Below, in pieces: positions 25,772-40,700 of a stretch of DNA of 64,000 nt. Made by a program: the position numbers and the translations under genes. The stretch comes from Pelecanus crispus (lineage: Eukaryota; Chordata; Aves; Pelecaniformes; Pelecanidae). The first letter of the stretch is position 1; each line of letters starts with the position of its first letter. The notes under the pieces were generated by a model, which saw nothing but the letters and a program-made list of their open reading frames with translations, was not told where the DNA came from and ran no database searches. Where the stretch lies: NCBI RefSeq assembly GCF_030463565.1, contig NC_134644.1, positions 128,213,388 to 128,277,387 on the forward strand. Reading direction: 5' to 3'.

Positions 25772-28700
25772 GTGAGAACAATTCATGGGAGAATGTACTG
25801 CATACTGTGGCAGGCGGAGATGATCTGCCTTTTGATTTATTTCTGTGATCAATATTCTTTGGAACAACCGAGTTGTGCTTTGTTCAATTAAATGTCTCAT
25901 TGCCATTTTTGGGGCATCCAATAGTACTTGAGCCACCATGCTCCAAAATGAGCATAAATAAGCTAATACACAAATACACACTTAGAAGAGCAAAGGCTAG
26001 AGAAGAATTACTGTATGCAATATCTCATAAAATATGAGTGTTTTCTTCCTCTTCAGTAGATCCAAAAGCTTAAAAACATTAGTTCACCTCCCTTTCATTG
26101 CAGAACTGTTTATTACAGTATGTTTTTCTACAGTGCTGCCCAGTCTGGGTTGAAGATTCAAGCACAGACTTTCCCTTAGTATGTGAGAGCTTAATTCAGT
26201 TAAGTCCATATGGTTTTGGAAGCACAGTTTAAGTTTCTTTAAAAAAAAAATAAATCTCGCAAATAGTAAAGCCATTTTTATTTTGGAGTAAGAGTGTCCA
26301 CAGGTTTATAGAAAAAATCCCCCCAGATAAGTAACAAATTGACATATGGTACCTCTCAGACTTTGCTTAATCTGTGATTCCTTTTACATTCTTTGAATAA
26401 AATAAAATATTTTTAATCAAGGAAAAAAACCTTTAAATAGATCAATTATCTTACAGAGTATCTTTCTAAGGAAAGTGATATGGTGTTCACATGGGGACCT
26501 ATATAAATATAACTAGATTGGTTCAATTCTCAACGTAATTTATTCGTACAAGCATGCGATCTAGATAAGCCTTTGGTATTAGAATGGCTATGATATTTCT
26601 GCTGACACTTTTTTTTCCTGTTGAAAAATGCTGTTTCATCAAAACCAGAATGTCATGGAAACTTTATCTATTTTGGAGACAGTTTTGTTGGGAAGATTTT
26701 TTTTCAGGTCCAGAGGGAGTGAATATTCTCTCTCTCATTCTCATTTCATGAAAACTTTCAGAAAATCTCATTTTTGTTTCATATTGGAACAAAAACAAAT
26801 TTCAAAGCCTTGAAATGTTTAGCAAAATGGAATTGTTGTTTTCCAGCCAGCACTATTCAGTATGCTTTTCTTTTTATGTACTTGCAGTGTTAATTTTCAG
26901 ATCCTTTGGATTTCAAGCCTACTTGCATTTTTATGGATCTTTAATAACAAACACGTCTTCTTATTTAATTATTTTGTTGGCTTTTTTTCCAAGTTACATT
27001 TTTTCCAAACAAATTAAATAATGGTGTTGGAATTCTGGATACAAATGAAGTTTTACAACCGGCTGCTGGTGTTTCCAGTACTCTGCCTAGCTAATAAGAG
27101 ACAGACTTTTTCTAATGTAAATTGTGTTTCAAAGCAGCAGTAACTTACTTCTGGCTATTCTGAAGACGATTAGAAGACACACTGCTGAAAATGCTGGTGG
27201 CTCAGCTGGAGCTGTGCTGGTGGTAACCCTGCTAGGAAACATTAAAAGAAAAAGGCTAGTGTAGCTTCGGGGACAGCGCAGTGGTTAAAACGTGATTTCA
27301 TAGTACACGATGGGTGGGTGGGGGAATTGTTCAGGGTTTTATTTTTTTCTTAATTGTTTTAGCCTAAGTTCTGCTTTATAACTTGTTATTACTTTTAAGT
27401 GTTGGGACACGTTTTGTGTCATTCTAGGTGTGATGGAAACCACAGTAAAGCCATAGCTGACATGAATATGAGGGCATACTTACTCACACAGAGCATAATT
27501 AGACTGTAGAACTCATTGCCACTGGATAAATGGGTTTCCAGAGCTAGTGGTATATCCGAGCACATGATGGGATATGCCTGTGAGTGCCCAACCTTGGCTT
27601 GCAGCACATGAGTGAATAAGAACTACATGGTCTGCCCTGAAAGAGAGAGAGAGAGAGAGAGACTGCTGCTGCTTTTTTTTTTTTGAGAACACAAATTACT
27701 TTTTGGAAGGAGATGGCTTTTAAACTGTTTGTTTCCTGGAGTCTGACAGTGGCTTTTAAAATGAATAAAAGGGAATAAAATGTAGAAAATACAAGGGAAA
27801 AGTCATGACTGGGTTTTTTTGTGCCTTTGAAGCACATGATCTGGAGAAAGCCAGGAATGGCTAATAAGATCCCATACGTGCATGTTGTCCCACAGTCACA
27901 TGGATTGTAATTGCTCTTACAGAGACAGAGTGCTTCCTCAGTCCCTCTGTGAGACAGAGGAGATTTTCCTTTAGCAGATAACTAGAGGTTCTCAAGCTTT
28001 TTGCATCAATGGACCACTGTTACTGTTCAAAAAATTTTCCAGGCCATCATCCATCCTCATCGTCAAGTATTTAATTTAAAGTACTATTTAACATCATTCC
28101 AGTAAATGCAATTTTTAAATCACTGTTGTAAACTGAAGTTGCATTTCAAGGACTAAAAACCTGTAACAAAGGGTATTTTACATCCAGAAGAAAACCTGTC
28201 TGTGAACCTGACTTGATCTTTGGAATGGACCTGTACTGTAAGATGTGCTAAAGAAAGTAAACCCATTTCTTCTCCTGATAAGAAAACACTTGTGTTCCAA
28301 AAGAAAAGTGGGATAAGAACTTACACAACCATGTCCTGTCTTGACCAAGATCCAACCCTGTGAAAAATTAGAATTACAGTAATCTTACACTGAGAGAAAC
28401 ATTGTTGATGTTCAATATTGTTTTTGAATACCCATACGCTTTAACAAGTACTAGGGTCTTGTACTGGGTCATTTGAAGGTCTTTCATTGATTTAAGTAGT
28501 TTTCAGAACAAGTCCCATACCCCATGTAAAACATACTTCCCAAAACCATCCCTGCAAGAAATCCTTCCCTTTGTAGTCCAGTAGAGGAAGTGGTGTTTCC
28601 CTTTGCAGTCCGGTTTCTGGCAATCCCGTAAGACAGATGGGCAAGGCTGAGTCACAGCAAAGTTGCCATGGCTTGTTCAGTGTCTTATTTCCAGCAGTTC

Positions 28701-31700
28701 TTCTAATACTGTTCATGAGGCTGTCAAATAAGGTAGGAACCAGTATTGTAGCAGCTCAATTAGCAGCATGTATGTGGTTCAGTGTCTGTTTCTTGACACC
28801 TTTTCTCTTCACCCTCTCATTCATACTAGTCTCCTAGCCTTTCCTACAACTGGTCCCTGAACTGCATGCTTAGTATCAGCAGAAAAGAAAGATACGGTGG
28901 TTTAAAGAGAGAAGGCTGAAAAACGTTCATTTATCTGCCACTGGTGGTGTTGGCTCCTTAGAGGTGTATGTTCTCTCTCTTGTCCTCCCACTACCTCATC
29001 TATCAGTCTTACAAATTCAGCCCCTTGAGAAGAAGGAAGTGAGATTTTGACAGTGTACTGCCAGGGGCAGGAATTTTGGTTAAGAATCTGTATGCAGTAC
29101 AACTAACATGTAAACCCCCTATTTTAATAGATCCCAGGCGTGTTTCAGGTATGTCTGGTGTAACCAGTAACTAAATGGATGCAATTAGGTGCAGGGACTG
29201 AGCGCTCACTAAAATGCCTCAGGAATAAATAACTTTTAAATGGTCATAGGCTGCTGCTTCCTACCAGAAATTAATTTCAGTGAGCTGGGGTAAACTTTGT
29301 AGTTAGATATCTGTCTTTATCAACAAAAATACTGATTTTATGTCTTTAGCCCTGACTGGAGTTCCACACAGAATGATAATGTGGATTTTGACAATTCGTG
29401 TCTTTTCACGTGATTTGCCAAGCACTGAGTTTACTGCTGAGTGTAGCAGACCTACTTGCTGCTTCTCTTTATGCTTTCTTACAAGGTAGATAGATGAAGA
29501 GTTTCTATTCAGCAGAACAGAAAGATGACACCAATTTAAAAATGGAGGGGGGAGGAAGAAATGCTTTAACGTAATACATAATTAATGCAGGGTGTCAGTA
29601 CCAGTTTTGTCCCTAAATTGAAAAAATGCTTAACAAGTTTCAAAATAAGATGCAGCTGTTGCATGGATAGTGCTAAAATCCACACTTACGTTGGATAGGG
29701 TAAAATACTTTGAAGGATACATCAACTCATAAGTTTTGGCACTTGACCCAACCTTTAATTTATGGCAAGTTGTAGTATCTGTTGCATTTTCCTCTAAAGT
29801 AAGTAGGCTGTGAATACTGAGTTCATCAACCAGTGTTACGGTTCTCTGAGAAAATTCTGCGTTTTCAAATAAAGTTGGCTTCTGTTGTTTGTCATTTTAA
29901 ACTTTCAAATGTTAGGCACTGAAATGTGAAATCTCCCTGTATTTGTCTGTAGTGTTGGTCACTATTGTGCCCAAGGGTTTCTTTCTTCTTCTTTTTTCTT
30001 TTTATTTAAGTCCTATACTTAAGACTTAAATAAAAAGAGGACTCTGGCCTCTATCTCTCTCCCTTCTCCTCTATTCTTCACCATATACTTTCTCTTTTTG
30101 CTTTGCACTCAGAAGAGAGGACCACTGCTAACTGCAATAGAAGAAAGTGTTTCAACTGGTAGACGTTGACAGGAAGTGTAATAGTAAGAGCCCTCCACAG
30201 AGCAAGGAAGTCATAACTTCCTTCCTTTGGTTTTTCCTCCTCAAAAAAGACGCCATCTAAAAAAGCCACCCACGTCTCAGAGGTTTTGAGGTCCTGAAAC
30301 ACTTTGGTAACTGCTGTGGTTAAAAGTTGAGTTCCATTTAAAGCATGATTTAAGTAATCGCATTGAAGTTTTGACTACTTGCGTTACTTTTTTATTATTT
30401 TTGATGACTCCTTATGTATCAGAAATCAACTTTTTTTCCTGACTTTTCTTCTCTTTAACAAGCATGGACTGCTGCTTGTATCTTCAGTGCATCAGTCATG
30501 AATTCATTTAGTAACTAGCATTGGAGAATATAACATAAGCATATCCATACTGAATCAAAAGTACTTTTATATTATTGTTTCAGTGTTTTAATGTAATATA
30601 TGTAATTTCTGATGTACTATAGGAAATCTAGTTACCAAAGTATGTGAATAAATTATTCAACAAAATAATTTCATATATCTAAACAAAATTTAGGGGAAAA
30701 AACCCAGCAACCCTTCCTCCCTGTTTGTATTTTGACTGAGATGCTGGTTAGGTAGGCTCAGATTTTTACTTTATTATTTTGTTGCTTTTATTACTCAAGT
30801 GTGAAAAAATACGGTGTTGCGTGGCTTGTGCACTGCAAGATCTTAATAGGTCAATTAAAGGGAGAGTTAGCCTACAGTACCAGCTTCATATTTGGATTGC
30901 TTGTCTTTTGATAGTTGAAGCTTATGCAGTCTAGGTGATGATTACTAATTTCTTTTTAGTTTTGAGCAAGGAGATATTTCACAGAGGGCTAGGAATTGCT
31001 TTGAGTTCTTAATAATTGAGACTGGTACTGCCAAAAGAAAAATGTTTCATTTTAGATTGAAACTGGGAGAGTAGGACAGGAGGAAACAGAGAAGTGCCAA
31101 GTCTTGAGTCCCCAGAGCAAAGCTGTGGAAGACATTGGAGGAGAATCCTAGCGTCTTTCTTCCTGTCTCCTACTGTAAACCTGATGTAGTCTTTCTTTTC
31201 CTCGTTATGGGCATTTTTTTCCTTCTACTTTCTTTGATATTGCTGATGCCTGCAGTAATATTCCCCTGAACCAGTGGTATGATTATTAAAATTGAAAAAA
31301 TCCCCCAAACTATAAGCTGTAATGTTAAGAAGTTGAGTCAGGCATGTCACACACAAAGTTCTCGGACCAGAACTGTAGATGAAACTTCATGCTTGTGAGA
31401 GAAATAAACAAAGTTGTCTTAGTAAGTTATGATACAATTTGTCAGATCAGAGTCAGTGAAATACAGTTTTGAAAAATCAAAATTTGAAGTTGTTTGATTT
31501 TTGTAGTACAGCTTGTAGCATGAAATTAATGAAATTTCCATAGGATCAGAGTAGATGTACTGAGACTGTAGATACTGGTTTATCATTTTACTGGGTCTAA
31601 ATATAATTACAATGGCTTTTCTATTTAATCTGTATGTTTTTATCAAAAATCATAGAGCAAACATGTATGTGCATTTGTGCGCATGTGAATGTATGCCATT

Positions 31701-34700
31701 TGACTTTGCAGTGAAGGGCTAAACAAGTCAGGAGGGTTAGGAGCAGAAGGTGACTTCTGTCTCCTGCTGAGCTGTGAAACTGAGAAGGAAGGTGGTTAGG
31801 TGAGCAAATGAAAGCAGGTTCTGTACAGGGCAGAACAGTCATCATCTGTGGCGAGAATTGTGGGGTGGAAGAAGTAAATGCTGTTTTTATTAGTATCACT
31901 ATCTTCCAGTTATTGTTCTATGGAATAGTTTAAGATAATTTGTTAAACAGGTCAGGATTAATTTCTGCATGTGCTGCATGTATATTTTGCATTTTCTCAG
32001 CCATGTATTTAGCCTGTTTAAGAGTATGAAGTCTTTAAAATTCTCTGACTGCTGTCTGGGTACACAGCAGGCAGTTTGTGTTTATGGATACACAGGAAAG
32101 ATGTATCAAAGTTCAGCAAGCAAGATTTCAGTTTAGCATGGGAAGTAGGGGGTTGAATCTGTCATTCAGAATCTGATAGATGATTTCTGTCCTCCTGGTA
32201 TGGATTCAGTCTTTTTTTCTTTTTTTTTGGAGAAAAGTTATAGAATATTACAATAGAGTCCTTGTCTCTGAAATAAAAAAATGTTATTCAAAATACATGT
32301 TGGTTTTTTTTATCCTTGAGCCTGTTTCTTCTCACTTCTTACTGTACTTTTCCTTTTTTAGAAGTCTGTCCTTTTATGATCAAAATGAATTTAATTTTTT
32401 TTAAAATAGTGACTAGTAATTACACTCATAGAGCAAAATTTTAAAGTTTTTATTTTGTCTTCTGTAGCCAGAAAGGCTCTTTGTGCACATGGGGGCTAAC
32501 CATGTCCCTTCGCTGTAGTACAGAGCCAGCTGTTCATCTCTTGTCCTGACTCTATAGCTGAAGAAGGATACACATATTGGATAAAATACACCCATTGTTC
32601 AAATCAGATTGAAGTGGGATTTGAGTGTTGCTTGGCCAATAAAGAGAATGAGTTTTATTCTTTCTATAAGGATAATGATTTTCTACAGAGGAGGACACAA
32701 TGTCTTGCCATTTCTCTGCTGTCATTGCCCCCACCTCATTCCCCCTTCTACTAAGTCAATATCTGTAAGTGTAAAGAGAGAGTTAACTTTCTTGGAGGCG
32801 TATAAATGGGTGGAGCAAGAGGGGAGCTCCTCACCCCAGATGCTGGCTGATACAGCCCCTGGCACATCAGTGACAGCTCCAGGAGAGACCATCCCCTTTG
32901 GTAGAGAAGGATCCCGGCAGGATGTGATTTGGAACTTGCAAATCCTTTGGGTGGCAAATGTCCCTGCCATTGGCCTGGCTGGTGTCAAAGACAAGGATGG
33001 GGCTAAGATGTTCAGGAGACACTCTCTACACAATGCTGCTCCTCTGCCTGTTTGTAAACAAATACTGTCATTTACTAGTAATTACGTACTTGTAGTACAA
33101 GCAGTAGATGACCTTCTCCAAAAGGACACGAGTAGTTGAAGAAAATGTACTGCATGTCTTAGATATTCTGATATGGGGTAGCAAGCTGGAAGAGAGGTAA
33201 AGAATAAGGGACAGGTTCATGTCGCTTGTGCAAATTTAAAAATGCAGATGAGGGATCAATGTACAGTCTGCGTGGAGATGTGATTATACCTGCACTGCAA
33301 CAACGTAGTGTATTTGCTCTAAGTTGACAAATACATGATCTCTGTATGCACGCGCACACGCAGAGTTTGTGGTAACGTTCATACCTGTGCTCTGCCCTTG
33401 CTCTCATGCTGCGTGTCATGTGAGCAAGGCCACTTGTGTAACTGCCCGAGTTGTACAGAAGGCTGTGCTCTCTTTTTGTAACTCTCCTTTTTCATGTCCC
33501 AGTTAGCAAGACCAGTTTGTTCCACTGGGCATTGGCCGGCCCTCCTGTGACTGTAGAGAGGATATCGTTCTGTACGATACAGGACAGAAAACGTCACCCT
33601 GATCAAGGATTCATGAAGTTGTCAATTTGCTGTAAAGTCTCTTTAATACCCAAGAAGTGTTGCTTTGTATGTTGTAATGTTCTCACTGTTAAAAAACCCC
33701 AACAACCCAAAACAACAAAAAAAACCCAGCCTCTGAGCTCAGCCTTCTCCTTTTACAGACTCAGTGATGATGCCCTATAAGTCAGGAAGTTCATGTCTGT
33801 AAAAGAGCGGCACGTTTGTGTTTCTGGTCTGTTCATTAGGGTGGAGAACACGACTTACAGATAGTAACATCATCTCTTTAATGTGCCAGGCTTGTTATCT
33901 GAATTGTGAACCACAGGCTTTATTCCACAAGATTCCGTCTAAGACTGACATTCATAAAACTTCTTACGGTGCTGGTCCAAAGGCATCAGTATTAACACTG
34001 AATCGTAGATTATGCCTGGCGCTTTATGAAAAAACATGGGAAGAAGTTCACTGCCTATAAACACCCAAAGTCTAAGCACTTAAGGATCCGGAGAAGGACT
34101 AGGGAAATACAGAAGTAAGCTTAAGCAGAAGTGAGTTAAAAGCAGAACTTTGACGGAGAGTTTCTGTGACCCCTTGAAGAGAAGCAGCATATTGCAATGT
34201 GCTTCAGCCCTGTGCCAGAGTATGCCTTTTCCTTCTTCTAAACAATTGAGTTTAGAAGCTAATACTACTTTTAGCAACTTCTGGACTTCATTTTTTAGAG
34301 TTGTTTCAGAAATAGTGGCTTTCTTAATCGGCGGAACAGACAGCTCGTTTTTGGAGGCAGTGTGGGGTTAAAATCCGGATCTCTGTGCTTCGACTACTCA
34401 GAACAGAGAACTAGGAGAAGATAACTGAGAGCTTTAACTCAAAAATGCATGCCTCTTCAAGTTGGTTATCTGTAGCTATTTCCCCTCCCTCAGCTGTTTT
34501 CTTGGCCTCTCCCTGAGATGTTCCTGCCTGTCCTGCAAGGATGCCGTATCAACTGGGAAGGCAGCCACTGTATGGCTTTGCCTGCTAAAGCTAAAGAGTC
34601 TGCAGCATTTTACTTTAATATGCTGGGCTGTTAATTTTATGTTTGTTTCTAAATTAAAAGTGGGAAACTTGCAAAATAAATACAGAAAACCCGTGACTAC

Positions 34701-37700
34701 ATGAGCAGCTGTGTAGGAAGGAGACCATCCTCTGCACATGTACTTAAGATAACAAAATCTTGCCTGTTTCTCTGTATCTGATAATTGCTGACTTTCCTGA
34801 AAGCAGTTACAGTCAGCTGTTACAGAAAAGCAAGAAATGGAAATGTTAGAAGCAAAACGTTTTGTTTTGGTTTTTTTTTTTTAAAAACCCAAATCTATCA
34901 GTTAAAATAGTTAAAAGCTATTTTTTAAAAGAAGTTGTACTGGTACCTGTGTCCTTCCCAATGTAGCATTTACCCCAGTTCCCCTGAATTTTATCATGTA
35001 GCAGGCTGTTCATGGCAAAGGATTAAATATGACTTGCTTGTCACTGAGTGTGATACATCCCTTCCTTCCCTCTCCACCCTGCAGCAGAAATGATGGAGAT
35101 TTAAGTAGACCAAATCAAAACCAGCTTCCAGACAACAAATATGATTTAAAATTGTTTTCATAATCATGCAATAGTTTACATTATATTTCTTAATGGATCT
35201 TTTTAGTATAACGTGTAACACTGGAAAACATTTAAAACTTGATTTTATTGGTCTTTTTGAAGGGCATTAGGACTTTTTAGTCTGATAGACAGCCTGTGGC
35301 CTCCAGTAGTGCCTGTAAAAGTTCCTGGACAAAGTCAAGACTCTGAAATGGTAAGTCTTGTTATTATGGAAATGTTTTTTTTCACTCACAACTACTATAT
35401 TTATTGGTTGTGTAGTCGTGTTTACTTTGGGAATCAGATTCTCTCCTTCTCTTTAGCTACTGAGTTTTGTTTTACTGGTTCTGGCAACCTCCTAGGCTAA
35501 CTGAAGCCCTCTGGATCAGCAGCGTCTTTCCAAAATGATGCAATTAGCCCCTTATTAATCCTCTAGAACTAGAATGGTAGGATGTCCAGACAAATTATTC
35601 CTCTCCTCTCCTTGCAGGAGGGAAGAGATACTAGATAGCGTGGAGCCAGCTGAGAAATCTATATACAAGGATATTAACTTGTTCTTTGAAGCACTTTTCA
35701 GCCTTAGATTCAAAAGCACTTTTCTGAAGATTAACTTCTGTGAGGGCAGACTGACTGCTGGAATTGGTTCTCTTACCAGTTAGGATGATTTTGAGTGATA
35801 TTTGTCTCATGTGAAGACAGTCAAAGGATGAACACAAAAATAATCTACTAAAAAGTAATTAAAGTTTCTGTGATTTTAGGGGGTGGGGAGGTATTAAAAT
35901 GGATTTAAAGTATGTTACTATACGTTTGTAAATCTAAAATGGCATCTTTAATTAGTTTATGTATTTGAAAAGGAGTTCTGTCGTATCAAGTGTCATTTTG
36001 GTAATATGAGATCATTTGAGAAGCTTCTGGGTAAACCAAGTGCTTGTACTGTCCTGCTGTTCTTGTGTAGCTGTTCTTCGGGGAAGAAGTTTGTGGTATT
36101 AAAAATTTGTGTTAGAGCCTAGGAGAGTCAGTCAGGATGCAAACTCTAGAAAAGAAGGAAAAGCTGGAAATAAACAAGTTTCAAAACCAGGGGACATCAG
36201 AGGTGGATATTACTAGTTATTTCTGAAGTCTGAGAATCATTTCTCTGCAATGTAGAGTGTTCTTTGCATTGTGCAGGGTTTTGTGTTGAAGAATAAAAAG
36301 TTCATTCCTTGGTTATATCTAAAACCAAGACTGAAACTGAGTGAAACGGCTGTTGTCTCCTTGACTGTCCCTTTCATCTAGACATTTCAGAAGTCTCAGA
36401 GGAGTGCATTATTTTGTTCATTAAAATACTGTGGAGAACATAATGGGAATATCCACGGATGGAGCAAAGCTCTTGAATGTTGTTTAGCATTGTCATGACT
36501 CTCATTTGTTCTTCATTTTCTCTATTTTATTAGCAATCTAAAAATGGAGGAAACTTTCCATAATCATGTAATTTACACTTCTGTCATGGCTTTGAAATAC
36601 TAACTCATTCCACAGAGGATCAAGACTTGCATTCTACTGCTGCAGGTTTTTGGCTTAGTGGAGTTTTTTCAGTTGAGATACATTTTTCTTGATGCAAACA
36701 GTATAGTTTCATGCACAGTTGTATAGAAGCAGTTCTACACATAGGTACATAAATAATATTGCCAGCACACTGATAATATTGTTGGGAAGAGATCTGTGGA
36801 ACTGATTTCTTTTGAGCCATATGTACATTCAAATACCTTCTTTAGTGCTGTCAGAGGCAAACAGAATTTGAGTTGATGTCTTTTGCTTTTTTTCTCCTTA
36901 TGCAGATTTTTTTTAATGGGTACGCAGCTGTCTTTAATAGATTCATATTTCTTTTATTAAATGAAACGCTTTATTAACAACAACCATTGCTAGAAGAATA
37001 TTTTACCGTATCCGCAATAAAAATTATTTTCTAGCATTGTCTTTTTTTTCCGGAGAAGCCTTTCTAGTTTGGGACCTCTTTAAGTGGTGATTGATAAAGT
37101 TGTTACGTCATGGTACTTTTTAAGGGGGAAAGAAAAATCTGGCATAACACAAAAAGAGCAGTTCTTGTAGCTGTTGCGTTCCTGTTCTTCATTATCTCTT
37201 TGTGCTGTCCTGGATTTAATTTGGCAGCTTTAAAAGTTCATCAGCTGTTTATTATCACAAAAACCCACCCACATGCAAAAGTCCCCAAATCTCAGAAAAG
37301 TTACGGAAGTTAAGAAAAAAAGAAGAATAATTGGGGCACTCCTTACAACATAATAAAAAAATGCAACAAGAACAACAAGCACTGTGAAATAGTCGAAGTG
37401 TTTGCCAAGTGTGCCAAATCATGAGATGTTTTTGTGATGAGGATCAATGTCAGATTATGGAAAGAATGATACGCACAAGCTGATTTCACTTATAACTTGT
37501 GAGCATTGGTTTATTCACTCAACTTCTACTTCAGAGGGTTGTTGTTATTAACCATATAATTTTGTTTTCCCATCCCTCTAAAAATGTAAATTGTGTGGTT
37601 TGTTTTGGCTATAATAACACCCAAATTCAAGTGCCTTTTTTAAGGTCACATTTCTTTTCCTTACTTTTTAATAGATGACCACTAATCTTCCTCCTCCCAG

Positions 37701-40700
37701 CTTCTGTTATATTCTTACTGTTCAGTCTGGTGAAATACATGTGGAAGTGGATGAGGAAGAACAGATTTCTAATTTGTACCAGCCACCAGCTGTTCATGGT
37801 CTAAAAGAAATTCTTCAGGTAATCTGCTTTACAAGTCAGATAACAAATACTTTCTACCACTGGATTTCTAGTATCATGTTTGTCTCATTCCCTGTTTTTG
37901 TACTATTTTCAGATGGATGGTTGTAATGAACGTTGTAGCTTTTGGGCGCAAGTGCTATATCTAAGGCTGCAGGTAATCTTTTCACTTAGCAATGAATTCA
38001 ACATAAAATCAACATAATGTTTATGTGAAGAAGCCAGCATTTATCTTGTTTAGGGGAAAGCCCAAAACCTTCCTGGATTATCTTCAAGAGTTGTATGAGC
38101 AGAATTGTCACCAGGTCTAAAATGCTTGTGAATGGGTAAAATGAACTGCGTCTCCAGTTTCACCACCATCCAGTCTAAAAAGTGAATTATTTCTGAATAA
38201 ATTGCTATCTAACCAGAGGTAATATTTCACCCTGGTAAGGGAGCTTGCAGGAAGTTTGTTGAGACTCAGTTTATAGCTAAATGCTATCCTTAGATACACA
38301 GCGAAAAGTTCCCAGTCAGTTGAGTGTCTGGGGATAGAATTTAACAGATGATGGTTATATAAAAATACAGTTTTGCTCTTTACATGCAAGTGTGTGGACT
38401 GTTTTTGTTGACTTCAATAGAAACCCCTCAGGCAAATTTGGCTTTTATGGTCCAGTTAGTAGAAAGGAGGAACTCTTAGGTAAATACATCTGCCATCCAT
38501 ACTGTGTTGGAAAGCTTATAATTATGTTTTATTTATTTGTTTCTGAATGACGCTACAGTTTTCTTTCAAAATGTTGCTAACTCCCTCAGTAGTTAAAGGA
38601 ATTTTTGGTTGCTGATTTATTTCTTTTTTCCTGGCGACTGGATCCTCAGTACAGCCAGCACTGAATTCTGGTGGAGAATAATTTGCAATTGTCCATCAGC
38701 TCCACAAGAAACAAAGTGTGAATCAAAGCATATGAACCAAAGACAAAGAAATTCCAGAACGGCAAGCAAAATAGCTGGAGATGCTCCCCACCAGTGTGAG
38801 ACATAAATTTAATTTAGGTCTTGCCCTTTTGCTTCAAAAGCCAATGAGTTACGATTTGATTTTTAGGCAGGGAGTACTTCTAACTCCCAAGATGAGGGGT
38901 ATCTCTTGTGTTTTCTCCATGCTAAGTGAGAATTTAACAGAGCATTTGCACATGTGAAATTAGGGCTAGCTTGATGGGATCTTTAGTGTGCTAACAGAAA
39001 GACGGACAGGACACATACATGCATAAACTTCTATTTCCAAGAAACCTGTTCTATTAAACAATAAAATAAAATTACAGACTAGTGGTATCCTAGCCAAAAA
39101 TTTTTGTCTTCAGGAATGTCTACATCTGAGATGCTGTGGGTCATCAGTATTCTTGTGTAGAAGCACTTAATCACTAAATTAGAGAAAAGATGAAGCATGC
39201 AGGAACAGATGTGATTTTGAAGAATGGAAGCTTGTTTAGCAGAAGGTCTATGATTTCTTCTTGCTACTAGGAAGTTTATTAGCTGTTTTTTTAACAGCTA
39301 TTCACTTACTGAACTGTAAGCACTAAATTTTCATAAGTGAACAACATGAGTGCTCATACCTTTTTTGAAAGTAATGTTGGAAAAGCAATAGAAAATATTC
39401 TTCTGGATAACTGCTCTAGGAATGTAAAGGTATTTACCTGCTGTTAGTGTATCGCTTGCCTAATCCTCCCAGAAGAAGGTCACGAACAGCAGCTTGTTTA
39501 CTGCAGTTGCCGTTGCCAAGAGGACATATCCTTCACATGCAAAATCATCAAGTTGTAATAAGAGAGGAAGGAACTATTTCTTCTGCAGGTTTATTCTGCA
39601 GATTTATTGTTAGTAGATAATCTGCTACATGAGCTAATTCAAATGTACTTTGAAAAATAGTATTTATTCTATGTAGCTACAGTATTCTGAGATACTTCAT
39701 TTGTGTGAAGAAGGAATGGAAATATGCTTTTATTATTACTCAGAATCTGTACTGTGGTACAGAAGGAATATGAGGAAATATATTCCATCTGTGGTTAAGG
39801 AGCTGTCCTTCCTTATAACTCAATCCTGCTGCTATTTGTCTGTTGTGTCCTCTCTGTTCAGAACAAATTGTCACACATAGCTAGATGATGATTTTATACT
39901 AACTTGTGATTTTTGCTGTTATTATTATTTACTTTTTGGATGGTTCTTCTGAAAGCCAGCTTTTAATGTGTTAGTAATTCTCATGTGACAGCTGTAAAAA
40001 TTCTTTCTTTGAAGCTGTCCTAATGCTATCTACGCAGAGGAGGTACTCAAATGTATGTAGTTACTAGGCAAAGAAACGACGTCAATGCATATATTGTATT
40101 AAGGCATAACTGTAATATCTGAGTTATGAATTTTCCCAGTCATTATTTACAATTACCGCATTTGTTCTAAGAGCTGCTAGCATGAACAAAAAGCTAATTT
40201 TAGTGTGGTTAACGGTTTCAAGGTTTGAATTCAACCAAAGACAAAAAGCTGGGATTCTCATTGCATTACCTTATGCTAGTGACAGGCAACTTTGAGAATA
40301 AAATACTTATGTGATACGTGTTTCTCCAATCATTGCAGTATTTTAATTTCATCTAAACGTTTTAAGTATGAATTTTTAATCCACAGACTAATTAAAAATA
40401 GTAACAAAAACATTTAAGAAAGTAATTTAATTTCAGTGAAATATTTTAAAATATTAGAATCGTAAAAGTTGCAAGTTGCTTGGACTGGTAAATGTGAAAT
40501 ATACAAGCATATTATAAAAGTTGTGTTTGAAAACAAAAAAGAAGAAAAGCATGAATCGTCAAATTGAATCTGATTTTGTTAGAGACTCTGGAATAAGCAC
40601 TGATGTTTGTATAATATCTGTCTAGTCTGTCTTGTCCATCATCCCAGTGTGAAAAATTTTTAGATCTCTACTGATTTGTGATAATTGTTTTCAGATATGA

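Larger units (their letters stand above)
25772..35262 (+). other. SPIDR intron (9.5 kb)
   Basis: This intron lies between the exons with phase 2 out and phase 2 in. It holds a GA microsatellite, the 29997 inverted repeat and a 176-codon open frame at 32609-33139 of unknown meaning. Confidence 0.85.
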
